Positions 10,580-22,060 of a stretch of DNA of 64,000 nucleotides are shown in pieces (position 1 is the first letter of the stretch; each line of letters starts with the position of its first letter). Source of the stretch: Cordylochernes scorpioides (Eukaryota > Arthropoda > Arachnida > Pseudoscorpiones > Chernetidae). The notes beneath the pieces are model-generated. The model was not told the origin of the DNA. It did not search any database and was given only the letters and a program-made list of their open reading frames with translations. The stretch covers positions 63,898,438 to 63,962,437 of the forward strand of contig CP092863.1 in the NCBI GenBank assembly GCA_030710605.1, in the 5' to 3' direction. The position numbers were made by a program, and so were the translations under genes.

Positions 10580-11020
10580 TAGAACAAGAAAATAAGACCT
10601 AATCCAAATAATTTATTAGTGTGTGATGTTTCGGTAACAGCATTGTCACCATCATCAGACAAAGCTGTTGCCGAAACGTCACACACTAATAAATTATTAG
10701 GTCTTATTTTCTTGTATTATAATCTATAATCCAAATTGTGATTTATCGTTATTGTTTCTATACAATAAAAATCTCTTCGATATTTTCAGAATTCGAAACC
10801 CAGTTTTATTTTGCATCTTTTATTCTGTTAATGACCTCTCATAAGATTTATTCCAGACCATTAGTGCTCATGTACAAGGTAATAAGACCAAATAAGTAAT
10901 TAGTGTGTGATGTTTCGGTAACAGCATTGTTACCATCATGTTTGATGATGGTAATAATGATGTTCCCAAAATGTCACACAGACTATTTATTTATTTGGAT
11001 TTGGTCTTATTACCTTGTAT
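10580..11020. repeat. Two FB1 elements of different subfamilies
   Basis: 10580-10740 is the subfamily with ACAAGAAAATAAGACCTAAT and TTATTAGTGTGTGATG. 10870-11020 is the subfamily with ACAAGGTAATAAGACCAAAT. Both fold back on themselves around the GTTACC palindrome. Confidence 0.75.
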
Positions 11021-11029
11021 TTAGGCTGT

Positions 11030-11235
11030 TATGTCCATAGTTTGCTTGAATACCATTCCTAAAATTTCACCTTTCAGTGTAGCATATATAAGCAGAATGA
11101 TCCAATACAGTATTAGAGCTCTATGAGAAGCGGTCTGGTAGATTAAATTGGTGAAACTGCTGGGAGGGTTTACCATAGATGAACCAAGCCCTCCAATACT
11201 TTTTCATTGCAGTAAGGACAGTATAAGTTAGTTTT
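11030..11235 (+). repeat. RE dispersed repeat
   Basis: Shares ATGTCCATAGTTTGCTTGAA, GTGTAGCATATATAAGCAGA and the GCTGGGAGGGTT block with the copies at 47575-47880 and 60460-60725. The family has no coding potential that I can see. Confidence 0.75.
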
Positions 11236-11239
11236 ATAT

Positions 11240-13215
11240 GTGTAAAAGAAACATGCATGCTTCAACGACTTCATTTTTCTTTTTTTTTTTAATTTGAAAA
11301 GTTGGTTATATATGGGAAGATTGAATTGGATCAACATTGCCCAACTTTCAACTTTTGATTATCTTTACAATGTCAAAATGTGGTGTGTATCCCTGTTTAA
11401 TTGCATGGTCAACTAGTCATGTTAAGAAACTGTGATTTTTTAAAGTTTCTGCTCTATGTTGATTGATTATATAGAAAAATTATCAGTAAAGAGAAAATGA
11501 TAAAAAGAACAATATAAAACTTAAGATAAAATGGTGAATATGAATGGTAGAATTATTTGAAAATTTAAATTTAGGTTTAAAAGTTATATTCTTATTTATT
11601 TTCCTAATTCATCATACAAAATCTGCTAAAATTTTGACGTTTGAAGTAGTTTTGTTTCATACTGAATAATTTATTTACCCTTAGAGTTTGGCGATATATT
11701 TGACAGCTTCACATATTTTGGATAACATCTGTTGTGTGATATCAATCAGTTAATAAAAATATTTTTAATTGAAAATATTATTTGGTAATCTATACGTGCC
11801 ATTGTAAACTCTAGAGACGATTAAAGGGATGTATAAATATGCACGCATATTTATTCTGTGGATGTTATTTTGGCGTCGTGGATGCTCAAAGGCGCCATTG
11901 CAGTATCCGCAGTGCATATACAAATATTTTAACCAGACGATAGTATATACATGAACAACAATAAAAAGCGTTATGTGGGAACCATAAGGGTGTTTTGACA
12001 GTCCTACGTCTATAATACAGTGTTGTATTTTTGAATAAAGTATAATTATAAATAAATACCTTATGGAATATGTGGATTCTCTAAAATTTTTAAAAACATT
12101 TAAAACGTTTTACTACACACTCAACACCTAAATAAGAATTATATTTTACATTTAGACTTTAAAAAAAAGCGAAACTCAAAAAATATAAAAACGTCGAATC
12201 GTAACTTCAATCAATATATTTATTAATCTGTGGCCAAACCAATTTTTGCTCACAATATAAAGAAAAAGTTTCTGTTAATGTATCTATTTTATTTTAATAT
12301 AATAACTAAAGATTATATATAATTTTCGAATTTTAGAAAACTTTTCATTCTATTTTAATAATGCATACTATTATTGATTTGATCTCAACTTTTGAAAAAT
12401 TAAGACTTTGAAATATAAAGTAATATTTTATAAAAGTATTTTATATAGTTTTTTTTTATGAATATAAAACCTGAAAATAAAATTTGCGATTTCGTTATTA
12501 GTTATTTGAATATGTTAAGGTATTAAGATATATAATTTAATACTAGGAAAAATATTTTTCTGTTTTTTTTTTTTATATAAATATAATTGATCTTAAAATT
12601 CTTCAAAAAGTGCTTTTTCAAGTAAAATATTTTATCGGAATATATTATTTAAGCGCATTCTGAATTTTGGATTGAAAGTTTTAAAATCCTATCTTTCATT
12701 TTTACTTCTATCATCTTGTTAAATTAGATAGCCGCGTTTTATATACATCTCTGTATAACTCTAATGACAAAATATATATTTACTTTACCATTTCTACATT
12801 TAAACTATATATCTTCTGTTGAAAAATAGATACAATGACTCTTTTGTAGTGAAAATAAAACCTAATATCACAAATACCAAAATATCATGTATATTTTAAA
12901 CTTCTAATATAATTATTTAAGAAATAACATTTAATTTGTGCATTTTATTCCCCTTTGATTTACAAGACAATTTATTTATAGAGACTCCACGTTTTGTATT
13001 TTTGATCCTGCAACATCTTTGTACTTTCTTATTATCAGAAAATCTTTATTGTCTCTATAATGTCTGATACAGCTTTTTTGTTCTTTGTTTGCGAACCGCC
13101 AAAAAGACAAAAACAAATCAAAAAGGGATGATGATAACCTGCGTCTTGCAGATTAACATTTTCATAGAAACATATATATACATGTCATAATATATGCTCT
13201 TCCAGGAATAATAAA
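11240..13215. other. Gene-free AT-rich DNA
   Basis: Nearly 2 kb of very AT-rich sequence shows no open frame worth reporting, no recognised repeat family and no RNA gene. It could be intergenic space or a long intron. Confidence 0.6.
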
Positions 13216-13219
13216 GCAA

Positions 13220-13540
13220 ACCTACAGTCGACCCAGAGAGAGACGGGATGGTAAAGTCCAGTCACTTGAGACAGCAGCGACATTCCAAGGGGCGACCACA
13301 GGGGCCGTTACTTGGAACCTCGAGACTATTAAGTAAGTTGGGGGATTGTGGGCGACAAGAACGAATGGCCGGCCGAGCGGTGGCAGGCCCCCGGCTGTCC
13401 CCCCCCCCTCTCTCTCTGATTGCCTGGGTTCCTTCCCTTCCAACTTGTGGTGTGATTATTTCTCTTTCCCCACCTTATTATTATATTGCCACATACATAT
13501 TTATTGCTAGTTATATATCATCATCTTCTCTCTTCAAACA
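13220..13540 (-). other. Possible 3' LTR or UTR of the Gypsy relic
   Basis: This GC-richer block directly follows the stop of the retroelement frame. It includes a run of nine C after CCGGCTGTC (a purine tract on the element strand), and AATAAA on the minus strand at about 13500. An LTR would be expected here, but I could not align it convincingly to the LTR at 16309-16647. Confidence 0.35.
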
Positions 13541-14254
13541 CGAAATCTCACAGGAGGTCTCCTGGCTCGAGGTGGGTTCCGCCTTTGGACAGGACCTTCC
13601 TCTCTCATAGTCTCGGGGTCCAGCGAGCGAAGAGGCTCTAATGACTTTCCATTGTCTGTATCACTCTGAACCTCTGAATCTTGATCCGACTGCTGGCTAG
13701 TTAGTCCTGGCGACAGCGACTCCATATAACCTCTGTCTCGTCTCCGAGATTATGGTACTGGGACCGGCTCCTCTTGAGTTCTCGAGTTGACACTCTCCAT
13801 CTCCACTCTCATCTTCTTCACCATTCCTCCACCTTTTTCTAATTTGATCCCTGTGATAGGCCTTTACCTGTCTGTGGATCAAAATAATGTAGACTCTAGT
13901 TCCCTTCTTGCCCACAATTTTTCCTGGGATCCATTTATCACCACCTCTAAAGTTTTTATACCACACTAAATCATCTATCTGGAATTCTTCCAAATGGGTT
14001 AGCCGATCATACTTCATTTGCCTGGCTTGCTGGTCCCTAACTCTAGATGCCAAGCTGGGATGTATCAACGATACTCTGGTTCGAAGCGCACGCCCAATAA
14101 AGAGCTCTGATGGAGTCTTTCCCGTTGTCACATGCGGGGTGCTTCGATATGCCAGAATAACTTTTGATAAGGTGTCTTGAATGGTATCCCCAATTTTTCT
14201 TTTTTTTATCCAGAGTAGTCTTAATTGTTCTAACCGCTCTTTCAGCCAAGCCAT
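13538..14254 (-). pseudogene. Gypsy integrase C-terminal part and pol tail, frameshifted
   Basis: The frame continues integrase with ILAYRSTPHVTTGKTPSELF and FQIDDLVWYKNF, typical of the end of Ty3/Gypsy integrases and the adjoining GPY/F-like region. Near 13730 it shifts again to a Ser/Asp-rich tail ending in RRPPVRFRV. That tail is common at the end of Gypsy polyproteins of the K02A2.6-like group. Confidence 0.8.
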
Positions 14255-15137
14255 TACTTTGCGGGTGGTACGCCGGGATCAATGTTTGTTTAATTCCATT
14301 TCCTTCCAGAAAACTTTTCATTTCACTACCAGTAAACTGAGGTTCATTATCAGACACAAGTTCCTCGTGTAAACCATAGGAAGAAAAAAGTCGCCGTAGT
14401 TGCTCAATGGCTTTGCGTGTGGTGGTCTCTCTCATTGGGATGGCTTCGATCCACTTTGAATGACTATCTACTACTATTAATAAATTGATGTTTTCCTTAT
14501 TTGCAAAATCAATATGAATTCTTTGCCAAGGTCTGGTTGACCATCTCCAGGGTTGCCATTTTCCTTTATTTGGCCCATCCTGGGATTGCTGACAGCTTCT
14601 GCACTTATTTACCAAAAACTCGATTTGGGTATCTAGATTTGGCCACCAAAAATGTGATCTTGCTACAGCCTTCATTTTGTTCATACCGGAATGAGTCTCA
14701 AGAAGACAGTTCAACATTTTTATTCTGAGAGATGGTGGAATGACGACTCTCATTCCCCAAACCAAACACTCTCCATCTACAGATAGCTCAAGTTTCCTTT
14801 GAAAATAAGGTCTGAGGTGATCAGCCACCTTTTCAGGCCAGCCTTGCTGAGTATAAAATTTGGCCAATGAGAGCACTTCGTCTTTTTCAGTTTCCGTCGC
14901 AATTTCCTTTGCTGTGATTGGCAATTCTTCCACATAGGATAAAGCATAGACATTATTTAGTCTTGGAATTTCTTCACAACCCACAGGAAAACGTGACAGA
15001 AGATCTGCATTCCCATGGTCTTGAGTTCTTCGAAATTTAATATCGTAAGTATAAGCTGACAAAATAAGCTCCCAACGCTGCAATCTTGTAGTAGATAAGG
15101 TGGGGATTCCTGATCTTGGGCCTAAAATGGTCACCAT
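14043..15137 (-). pseudogene. Gypsy integrase, zinc finger and catalytic core
   Basis: After an RNase H tail (LQRWELILSAY, HGNADLLSRFP), the frame shows an integrase zinc finger with CRSCQQ and a His in ETHSG. The first His of the usual pair appears replaced by Leu. The catalytic D-D-E core is visible as HIDFA, SDNEPQFTG (Glu where Gly is usual) and NGLAERAVRTIK. The frame is lost near 14220 in a homopolymer-rich stretch and continues in the next feature. Confidence 0.85.
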
Positions 15138-15533
15138 GGCTTATGGTCTGTAATAAGGATAAATTTTCTTCCATAAATAAATTGATGAAACTTGGTTACT
15201 CCATTAATAATGGCTAGAGCCTCCTTCTCAATCTGAGAATAATTATGTTCTGCTCCCGATAAAGTCCGTGAGGAAAACATAATCGGTCTCTCCTGGCCTT
15301 CTATAATATGTGACAACACAGCGCCCACTCCAATCTGCGATGCATTAGTGGCCAAACACAATGGCAAAGTCGTATCATATGGGACTAGCACCCTCTCAGA
15401 GGTAATGCAATTCTTGCACTTGTCAATGGCCTCTCCACATTCCTTTGTCCAAACCCAAGGACGTTTTTTGTGAAGAAGCTCATGAAGAGGCTTTAAAAGC
15501 TCTGGCAAATTGGGTATGAACTTCCCATAAAAG
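15131..15533 (-). pseudogene. Gypsy RNase H-like domain, frameshifted
   Basis: The frame carries LATNASQIGVGAVLSH, corresponding to the usual C-D-AS-x-x-G-x-GAVL motif, with Thr-Asn in place of the expected catalytic Asp context. The conserved IEKEALAIINGVTKFHQFI and ITDHKP segments follow. It breaks at about 15135 and the reading continues in another frame into integrase. Confidence 0.8.
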
Positions 15534-16300
15534 TTAACAAAACCAAGAAATGATCTCTCTTAATTCAGAGATATTCGAAGGCGTTTTGGCTTTCTGTATT
15601 GCTTGTACCTTATGATCCAAAGGTCTGATGCCCTCTCCCGTGACAAGATGTCCTAAATATTTAATTTCATTTTGCAAAAATAGGCATTTTTCTTTCTTTA
15701 GGTTGATATTATACTTCGCCCAGCGAGCAAATATAGTCTTCAACAACGCCAGATGTTTTTCAATTGATGCTGTGGCTATAAGGACATCATCAATATAATA
15801 AATTACGCCTCCTATACCCGACAAAACCCTATCCATTACAGATTGAAAATAACTGGGCGCATTTGCCAATCCAAATGGCATTCCCTTAAACCTGAAAAGC
15901 CCTTTATGAGTATTTATCGTTAGTAACGGTCGGGTGCCTGGGTCCACCTCTAATTGCAGATAAGCGTTCCTCAAGTCCAATTTAGAAAAGTATTTTCCCT
16001 TGGCCAATGTGGAGAATAAATCTTGCTGTGTGGGAAGGGGATAGACCGCAGTGTCCAAATATCTATTTAGAGTTATCTTGAAGTCGCAGCAAATTCTGAT
16101 CTCTTTATTTTTCTTCGGCACTACAACCACTGGAGTGGCCCATTTACTGTGTGTGTGCTCGCCACCTCACATAAATAACCCTTAGCCACCATTTTGTCTA
16201 ATGCTTCAGTGTGAGGTATCGAATTATCTTGATGAAATTTGACTTGGTTTTTTAAAGCTGCGTTTATATGTTTAAGTCGCTCTGGCGATGTTTTATGGGT
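15534..16300 (-). pseudogene. Gypsy reverse transcriptase, frameshifted
   Basis: Palm-domain motifs are clear: VVVPKKNKEIRICCDFK, then KLDLRNAYLQLEV, FRFKGMPFGLANAP and the catalytic YIDD box (GGVIYYIDDVLIA), followed by YLGHLVTGEGI. The long frame covers 16130-15534. Upstream, to about 16300, the coding sense continues in another frame after a shift near 16130. The frame ends early at 15534 because of a shift near 15550, just before the expected junction with the RNase H region. Confidence 0.85.
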
Positions 16301-16308
16301 CTGTGGTA

Positions 16309-16647
16309 TGTCAATTTATTAGTCCAGCGATGGCCCAGAAAAGTTTATTAAAGTTAGTGTTTATTGGTATTACGCCTCAGCTACATTTCATAGGAAGTCG
16401 ATAAAGGAAGACAAAAGGACAACACCCTAGAATGTCTATTGGGGTCTGATTGACTTCCGCCGATCTGCCGCGCCACGCAATGGTGGTCATCTTCTATTTC
16501 ATGGCCCGCTTGAGTGTTTGCTGACAGAGTGGTTTGTCATATCAGCAAGCTGGAAGGAAGCTCTCGGCCCCCTCAGGTCCATTGCATTGATTGTTGCTTT
16601 AAGAAGGATCATAATGATAAATTCAAGCCCCATAACTTATTATCACA
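16309..16647 (-). mobile_element. LTR sequence (TG...CA) beside the Gypsy relic
   Basis: Read on the minus strand it begins TGTGATAATAAG and ends AATTGACA. It contains GGCAGATCGGCGGAAGTCAA, the CTAGGGTGTTGTCC block and CAATAAACACTAAC. The last 270 bases match 20130-20403 in the opposite orientation. It could be the 5' LTR of the Gypsy relic after an internal deletion, or a solo LTR of another family inserted beside it. Confidence 0.6.
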
Positions 16648-17097
16648 TCCTTTTTTTTTTCAAACATCCGAGAAAATTCAATAGAAAAAGTTTTCATGAG
16701 GTCTAAACAAATATCTTTTTGTATTTGCATAATTTATTGTATTAGAAGTTTTGGCACCCATTTTCGATATCCACGATCATTAATAAGTTTAAGAACACTT
16801 CCTTTAGTTAGTGTTTCCATTATTTGATATTTGTCATTGTCTTTATTCTTGATCAATTCCTCCATTAGAGTCAAATTTTGGTCATCACTACTCAGGTTTA
16901 TATACATGACCTTTCTTTATATTTAATTTCAAAATCACCAGTCTTGAAGCTCTAAATCTATCTTAGTATTGTGTTTCCATCCATGTCTTTGTTTATATAT
17001 ACAAATTTTAGATTAGAATGAAGTACAGTGGCTGAAATGTCTCTTGACATAAACAGAAACTACATTATCGACCATTGTCGAATTTGGTGTTTACTTC

Positions 17098-17190
17098 AGG
17101 CTGCATATCTGAAAAAAATACAAAATATATCTTAATTTTTTTCGCCGATATATATGAAAGAGGAATGTTTATTCAATCATAGGAAACATT
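17098..17190 (+). repeat. Direct repeat, unit 1 of 2
   Basis: About 90 bases including GGCTGCATATCTGAAAAAAA and GCCGATATATATGAAAGAGG recur at 18740-18832 in the same orientation, about 1.64 kb away. Helitron 2 lies between them. Origin unknown. Confidence 0.7.
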
Positions 17191-17565
17191 ATTTATTCAA
17201 TGATTATTATTGCATTACTTATTGAAGAGCCCTTGTGACTAACTCTATCCACTAAGTTGTTATAAAAAGTTCAATGATTCGAAAGTTTTACCATAAATTA
17301 ACCATAATTGATTTTTATAATTGATTTTTCAAATTTTATTTATATGAAACCACTCGCACACATACAAATTTTTTCTTGCATTTCAATAACAATTTTGAAA
17401 TGATTGGTAGAAATGAACAAAAACCTTGGTAATTTGAGCATAACACCCTTAGTCCTTATTGTAAAGTTATATTTTTATCTATTCACTTGTTGTTATAGCA
17501 CTGTTCAAATATCTCAAAGTTAGACCATAAATTTCTGACCAACCGAATTACATATTATACATATA

Positions 17566-18044
17566 CTAGCGGATGTGTACCCGGCTTCGCCCGGGTTTTA
17601 TCCGAGTGAAAGTTTGCCTAACGAATATTATATATTATGAAGTATAATAAACAATGTTAAAGATTAGTTTTAATTATTAATCAAGATTGTGTGTGAATAT
17701 GTGAGAAAGATGTAATATCGTTGTTGTTTTCTTGGCCGACTGTTTTACATATGGTGTTATCTTAAAATTGCTTGTTTTGAATATTTTTTTAGATTGAGTT
17801 GAATGAATTGCTGAATTTTTTTTGTATTTATATATAAATAAAATTAACTCTGTTGATTTTTTTTGTATTTAATCGATAACAGCGAAGTTACGCATGTTAA
17901 AGTTAGGAAAAATATTTTTGATGTTAAGCAAAACCTGCTCCATCTCGTTTTACATAAATGTTGAAAATTTGGTCGAAATTGATGCATTGTAACGAAAGTT
18001 TTTAGCGAACACCACTTATGAAATTTGCATTTTATTAATATAGA
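17566..18044 (-). mobile_element. Helitron 2 (non-autonomous)
   Basis: On the minus strand the element begins TCTATATTAATAAAATGC at 18044 and ends in a GC hairpin (ACCCGGGCGAAGCCGGGT) followed by ACACATCCGCTAG at 17566. The outer bases are A at the 5' side and T at the 3' side, as expected for Helitron insertion between A and T without duplication. No Rep/helicase coding is present (479 bp). Confidence 0.75.
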
Positions 18045-18739
18045 TTATTCTTATCTCTTATTAACCTCTATCAAATATTGGGTTGAAATTTTCAAATCTT
18101 TCTAGAATCTTACCATAAATACGAGAATAACCATTTAAATAAATATTTCATAGAATTTATCTTGTAGAAAAAAGGGTGGGTTATCATTTATCCCTCACAA
18201 TTTACACCATAAATTCCTCCACACACAAAACCATCTGTAATTTTTATCATAATTATGAACTATTTTGAATGATTGGGGCAACTGCTCAAATACTTCGCGA
18301 AAGTTAAACCATAAATTTCAAAGAACAACCATAGCATGCTATTACTTTCACATTGAATTCATTCTCAAATATTTAGTTAAAATGCTTAAATAGGTATACA
18401 TTTTTTCCATAAATTTTCTTGCCACTTTTTTGCATATTGTAATGTAGTAATGGATGACAAAGCAGATCACAAAGATAAAGCAGAAAATATTTTATTTATG
18501 ACGCCAGGACGACTAGGCGACTATATTTAAAACTACCGAATTATTATTTACAGCTAGAGTGTATTTAACAACAAATCTATAAAGAAGATTCCATAAATAC
18601 AGAGTTATATTATTCTGTGTATTTTCATTGATTAAATAAATAACGAAATAAAGTTATAAAATTATTTATTCTCCACACAATATTTTATCTTTTTTTTTTC
18701 TCGATAAGCTCAATCAATATATTGATACAAATGCATATT

Positions 18740-18832
18740 CAGGCTGCATATCTGAAAAAAACACTGATTATATCTTAATTATGTTCGCCGATATATATGA
18801 AAGAGGAACTTTTATTCAATCAGTAAACATTA
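18740..18832 (+). repeat. Direct repeat, unit 2 of 2
   Basis: Second copy of the 90-base segment at 17098. It differs by a few substitutions and small indels. Confidence 0.7.
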
Positions 18833-19140
18833 TCCGAAAAGCATAGATACTTTTAAAATTACAAATAGAAATCTCTTTATTGCTCCAAAAATAATTTTTA
18901 TCATAATTCTTTTGAAACTGATTGACACGCAATCCGTTTATTTTATATTTGAATCTAACTCTCATAGCTTTCTTCTTCAAAATTTTCTTTAAAAGCTGAA
19001 ATGTTCTACCCAGTTTTCAATATAACAAAATGATTAAAAACAGACTTTTCAATATCAGAAAAAAATCCTAGAATTAACTGGGTTTAACTTGAAGGTCAAC
19101 ATGTCGTTGATAAAAGCGGCATTCTTTTTACACAACTCTT

Positions 19141-19240
19141 NNNNNNNNNNNNNNNNNNNNNNNNNNNNNNNNNNNNNNNNNNNNNNNNNNNNNNNNNNNN
19201 NNNNNNNNNNNNNNNNNNNNNNNNNNNNNNNNNNNNNNNN
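19141..19240. other. Assembly gap, 100 N
   Basis: A run of exactly 100 N, the usual placeholder for a scaffold join of unknown size. The sequence directly to the right is tandem-repetitive, which may be why the join failed. Confidence 0.95.
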
Positions 19241-19244
19241 TTGT

Positions 19245-19520
19245 CAGTTTGGCATCATTAGGTGAATTTGCATTCTAGAAAGTTATTCAATAAGGATGAA
19301 ATTTGTGTAAAATCTATCCGTGAAAATATGAAAGCATCTAGCTCTTCAAGATGTTCCCTGACTCTTCAAATCCAGAAATTTGGTGTGATCCGTGGCATCA
19401 TTAGGTAAATTTGCATTTTAGAAAGTTCTTCAATAAGGGTGAAATTTGTGTAAAATCTATCCATGAAAATATGAAAGCATCTAGCTCTTCAAGATGTTTC
19501 CCTCAGACTCTTCAAATTCG
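19245..19520 (+). repeat. Two tandem units of about 142 bp
   Basis: The marker GGCATCATTAGGT occurs at 19251 and 19393, and the segments between and after are near identical through ATCTAGCTCTTCAAGATGTT. The array probably extends into the gap on the left. It is followed by one diverged unit of the 138-bp repeat described at 44945. Confidence 0.8.
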
Positions 19521-20129
19521 TTGTTGTTTCTTATCCCCTTGTGTAAAGATTATACGAATTCCATGATCTCATGGAATGGGGTGTAGCTTTCATTGATCAT
19601 GGCACTAATATCCAGGCACACTTTGGTGAAAGTCTGACTTTGCCTGTAGTTTGAGGCTGTTCCTAACATGGAAGCCTTTGCTGCCGACTCTAACATGATT
19701 ACAGACGCAACTCCTCCCTATATAATTCAAATTTGTAAATTTCAGTAGCTTGGGAAATAATATCAGCATCGAAATAGGAAAAAAAACATTTTCAGTTGAT
19801 GAATAATTCATACGAAAAAGAGATTAGGAGAGAGCAGACAGTATAAGCTATGTTGAAAAAGTGAAAAAATGCAAGCAAAATAATAAATTGATTCAAGAGG
19901 GAATGGAATACAGCAAGATTATCAAGTGATTTCTAGGAAATATGACACTGGAGCCAGTCTTACCCTCTCTCACCCCGTTTTCTCACAGAAGTAACTGATA
20001 ATGGCTTGCAGCCAGCTAACAAACCCTAACACAAAGCCATTGACAGTGGTTTGCGTACCAGTAAGGGTTAAGTTGCTCAAAATCACTTTTTGTCTTGTCA
20101 AGAAGCAGTTTGAAGAGGCAGACAGTAAC

Positions 20130-20403
20130 ATAAGAGGTGTGGGGGTCGAGAGACTTCCTTCCAGCCTGCTGGGATAACAGACCATGGCAAACATACAAGC
20201 GGGGCCTGGAAATAGGAGATGCCCACCGCTGCGTGGCAGATCGGCGGAATTCAATGAGAACAGAATCGACATTCTAGGGTGTTGTCTGTCCTTTTGTCTT
20301 CCTTTATCAACTTCATATAAAAATGTAGCTCTAATACGTAATACTAATAAACACTAACTTTGTAATACTTTTCTGGGACATCGCTGGACTTAATAAATCA
20401 ACA
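20130..20403 (+). mobile_element. LTR sequence, opposite orientation to the one at 16309
   Basis: It matches the minus strand of 16309-16580: GGCAGATCGGCGG, CATTCTAGGGTGTTGTC, CTTTTGTCTTCC, TAATAAACACTAACTT and GACATCGCTGGACT, ending AATCAACA. AATAAA is present for polyadenylation. The 5' boundary is unclear. No internal retroelement sequence follows, so it is a solo or truncated LTR. Confidence 0.65.
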
Positions 20404-20439
20404 TACTTGGACAGGAATAGAGGTGAATAATTTATAAAA

Positions 20440-20850
20440 AATGTCAAGGAGAAGATTGATGGAAACCTTTGGAAGAGCTTTGAGGGCCATAGCCAAGGAA
20501 ATGGACATTTGCTCTACATCAATGCCATGGAGACTGTTGTGAAGCCTTGGATGGACATGGTGGCCTCAGGAAGGAAGTATGTCTTCCAACAGGACTCCAG
20601 CCCACAAAGCAAAAATAGTGGCTGGCACTCAACCTTCCTGGAGTCCTGATATTTGGCCCCCTAACTCTCCAGACTACAATCCCCAGACTACAAATCTACC
20701 CACATCCAGTCTGTAAAGAAAGCAGTTCACACAGTGATGACCCAAATGGACAAGATCATTGTCGCCAAGATCTGTGCTTTATTCAGCACTCACCTCGAGA
20801 CTGTTGTAGCTCATAATGGTAACTATATATATATTGAATAAATTAAAACT
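20440..20850 (+). pseudogene. Mariner-like transposase, 3' fragment
   Basis: Frames in this stretch contain YVFQQDSSP, matching the mariner Y-V-F-Q-Q-D catalytic region, and further on SPDIWPPNSPDYNP, the last catalytic Asp region. Stops and frameshifts break it. The N-terminal half and inverted terminal repeats are not visible. It was inserted next to, or captured beside, the LTR that ends at 20403. Confidence 0.7.
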
Positions 20851-21347
20851 TTATCCTTTTATCTACTACCATGCCAAATTTAATTTTTTTTTTTTTTTAC
20901 TTGCACTACATTTCACTTAAAATTCCATTGTGGTTATTCCCAATTTACCTGATATACCCTGTATAATCTACAAAAAAAATCGTTGTTACCAATGATAAGG
21001 TACAATTCGGATTATAAATTAGAAATTTAGTCATATTACTTACCATTGTTGTAGCAATTAAATCTTTAAACCCAAATAGTAAGTGAGGCGTAATAAAGGA
21101 AAGCAAGCATAAAATGGCTGGTTGTTTCTTCCCCATTGCTCCAAACAATAGAATGGAATTGTTTACTATTGGACATAATGGAAATGAGGCTTGTGGATCT
21201 ATTGGGAACATATAAATGTTTTATATAAATTCTACAAGGCTGCAGTCACCGTTCGGAGGAGATTAATGGATTTTCTGAATGTCGTGGTTCATTTGGATGA
21301 GGAAAGTGAAGATTAGAACACAGCTGATTCCACACTCGTCTTTTCAG

Positions 21348-21466
21348 CGATACGCTAACCTTGGTATATACACTGTGAAATCTGTGGCCACTGGACATAT
21401 GTCAGACCTGGAGTGTGTTCTGTACTGCCTGGAGTATAGGAGCTCCATCTATGCTTCCTTCCTGAG
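21348..21466 (+). CDS. Candidate internal exon of an unrecognised gene
   Basis: The segment lies between a pyrimidine-rich acceptor (CACTCGTCTTTTCAG) and a donor CTGAG|GTAAAT. It reads 39 codons open in phase 0, ending in phase 2. The peptide starts RYANLGIYTVKSVATGHMSD and ends RSSIYASFLR. Composition is more coding-like than its surroundings. I recognise no family, and neighbouring exons were not found. It may be a transposon relic. Confidence 0.35.
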
Positions 21467-21799
21467 GTAAATCTGTATAAGACCGGTGGACTTAAAGCTA
21501 TATGTATGTGTGTATATTAGGAACATGTGCTTTTTATGATGATCAAATATATCTCCAAAGGTGCAACAATAGGAAGTCCAATATCACCAAATACAGCTTG
21601 TATCACTATAAGCTAATTAGAAATCAAAGCTCTAAATTCACTCTTAAAAATGATGTTTAATAGAATGGATTGTTTTGAGGTTGGCTCCATTTACCTGGAT
21701 ACAATGTGGATTCTTTTCCTATTTGGCTTCTAAGACACAATCCAAATTAAGTAATTTGTGTGATATTTCTGCAATGCAGCGTTATCTTGTTAATCTAAT

Positions 21800-22060
21800 T
21801 TGTAAGTGTATGAACATGGCTTCTATAGGGTAGGTAATTAGATCATATGGGGGTTCGTTTCCCATCCCTGGACACTTTTTTTTTCTGTTTATCATTACTC
21901 TTCACAATTCATCCTTTCATACTTCATTACTCTTCACAATTCATCCTTTCATACTTCATCCCTAAGGATAGAAATAATCGTTATTTCTCCTTAAAATAGG
22001 ATTTTTCCTTCAAAAGAAACATTTGTGGTATAATTGTCCAAATTTGGTTATACAAATTAG
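21800..22060 (+). mobile_element. SINE-B, tRNA-derived
   Basis: A tRNA-like 3' half (GGTTCGTTTCCCATCCCTGG, B-box-like) is followed by ACAC and a T run, then CATTACTCTTCACAATTCAT, CATCCCTAAGGATAGAAATA and ACATTTGTGGTATAA. The CTCTTCACAATTCATCC block is duplicated once. The same body forms both arms of the palindromes at 40795 and 53345. Confidence 0.65.

Larger units (their letters stand above)
13538..16300 (-). mobile_element. Ty3/Gypsy retrotransposon relic (pol region)
   Basis: In minus-strand order the block holds reverse transcriptase, RNase H-like domain, integrase and a Pro/Arg-rich tail, the gene order of Ty3/Gypsy pol. At least four frame breaks interrupt it, near 16130, 15540, 15135 and 14220, with another near 13730. 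No gag or protease is visible. The pol region starts directly beside an LTR-like sequence, so the front part of the element is missing. It is a dead copy of a cellular retrotransposon, and no envelope gene is present. Confidence 0.85.

Noticed and set aside
13248-13610. Plus-strand 120-codon frame beside the Gypsy relic
   Set aside because: It lies antisense to the putative LTR/UTR of the retroelement and reads through its low-complexity purine/pyrimidine tract.
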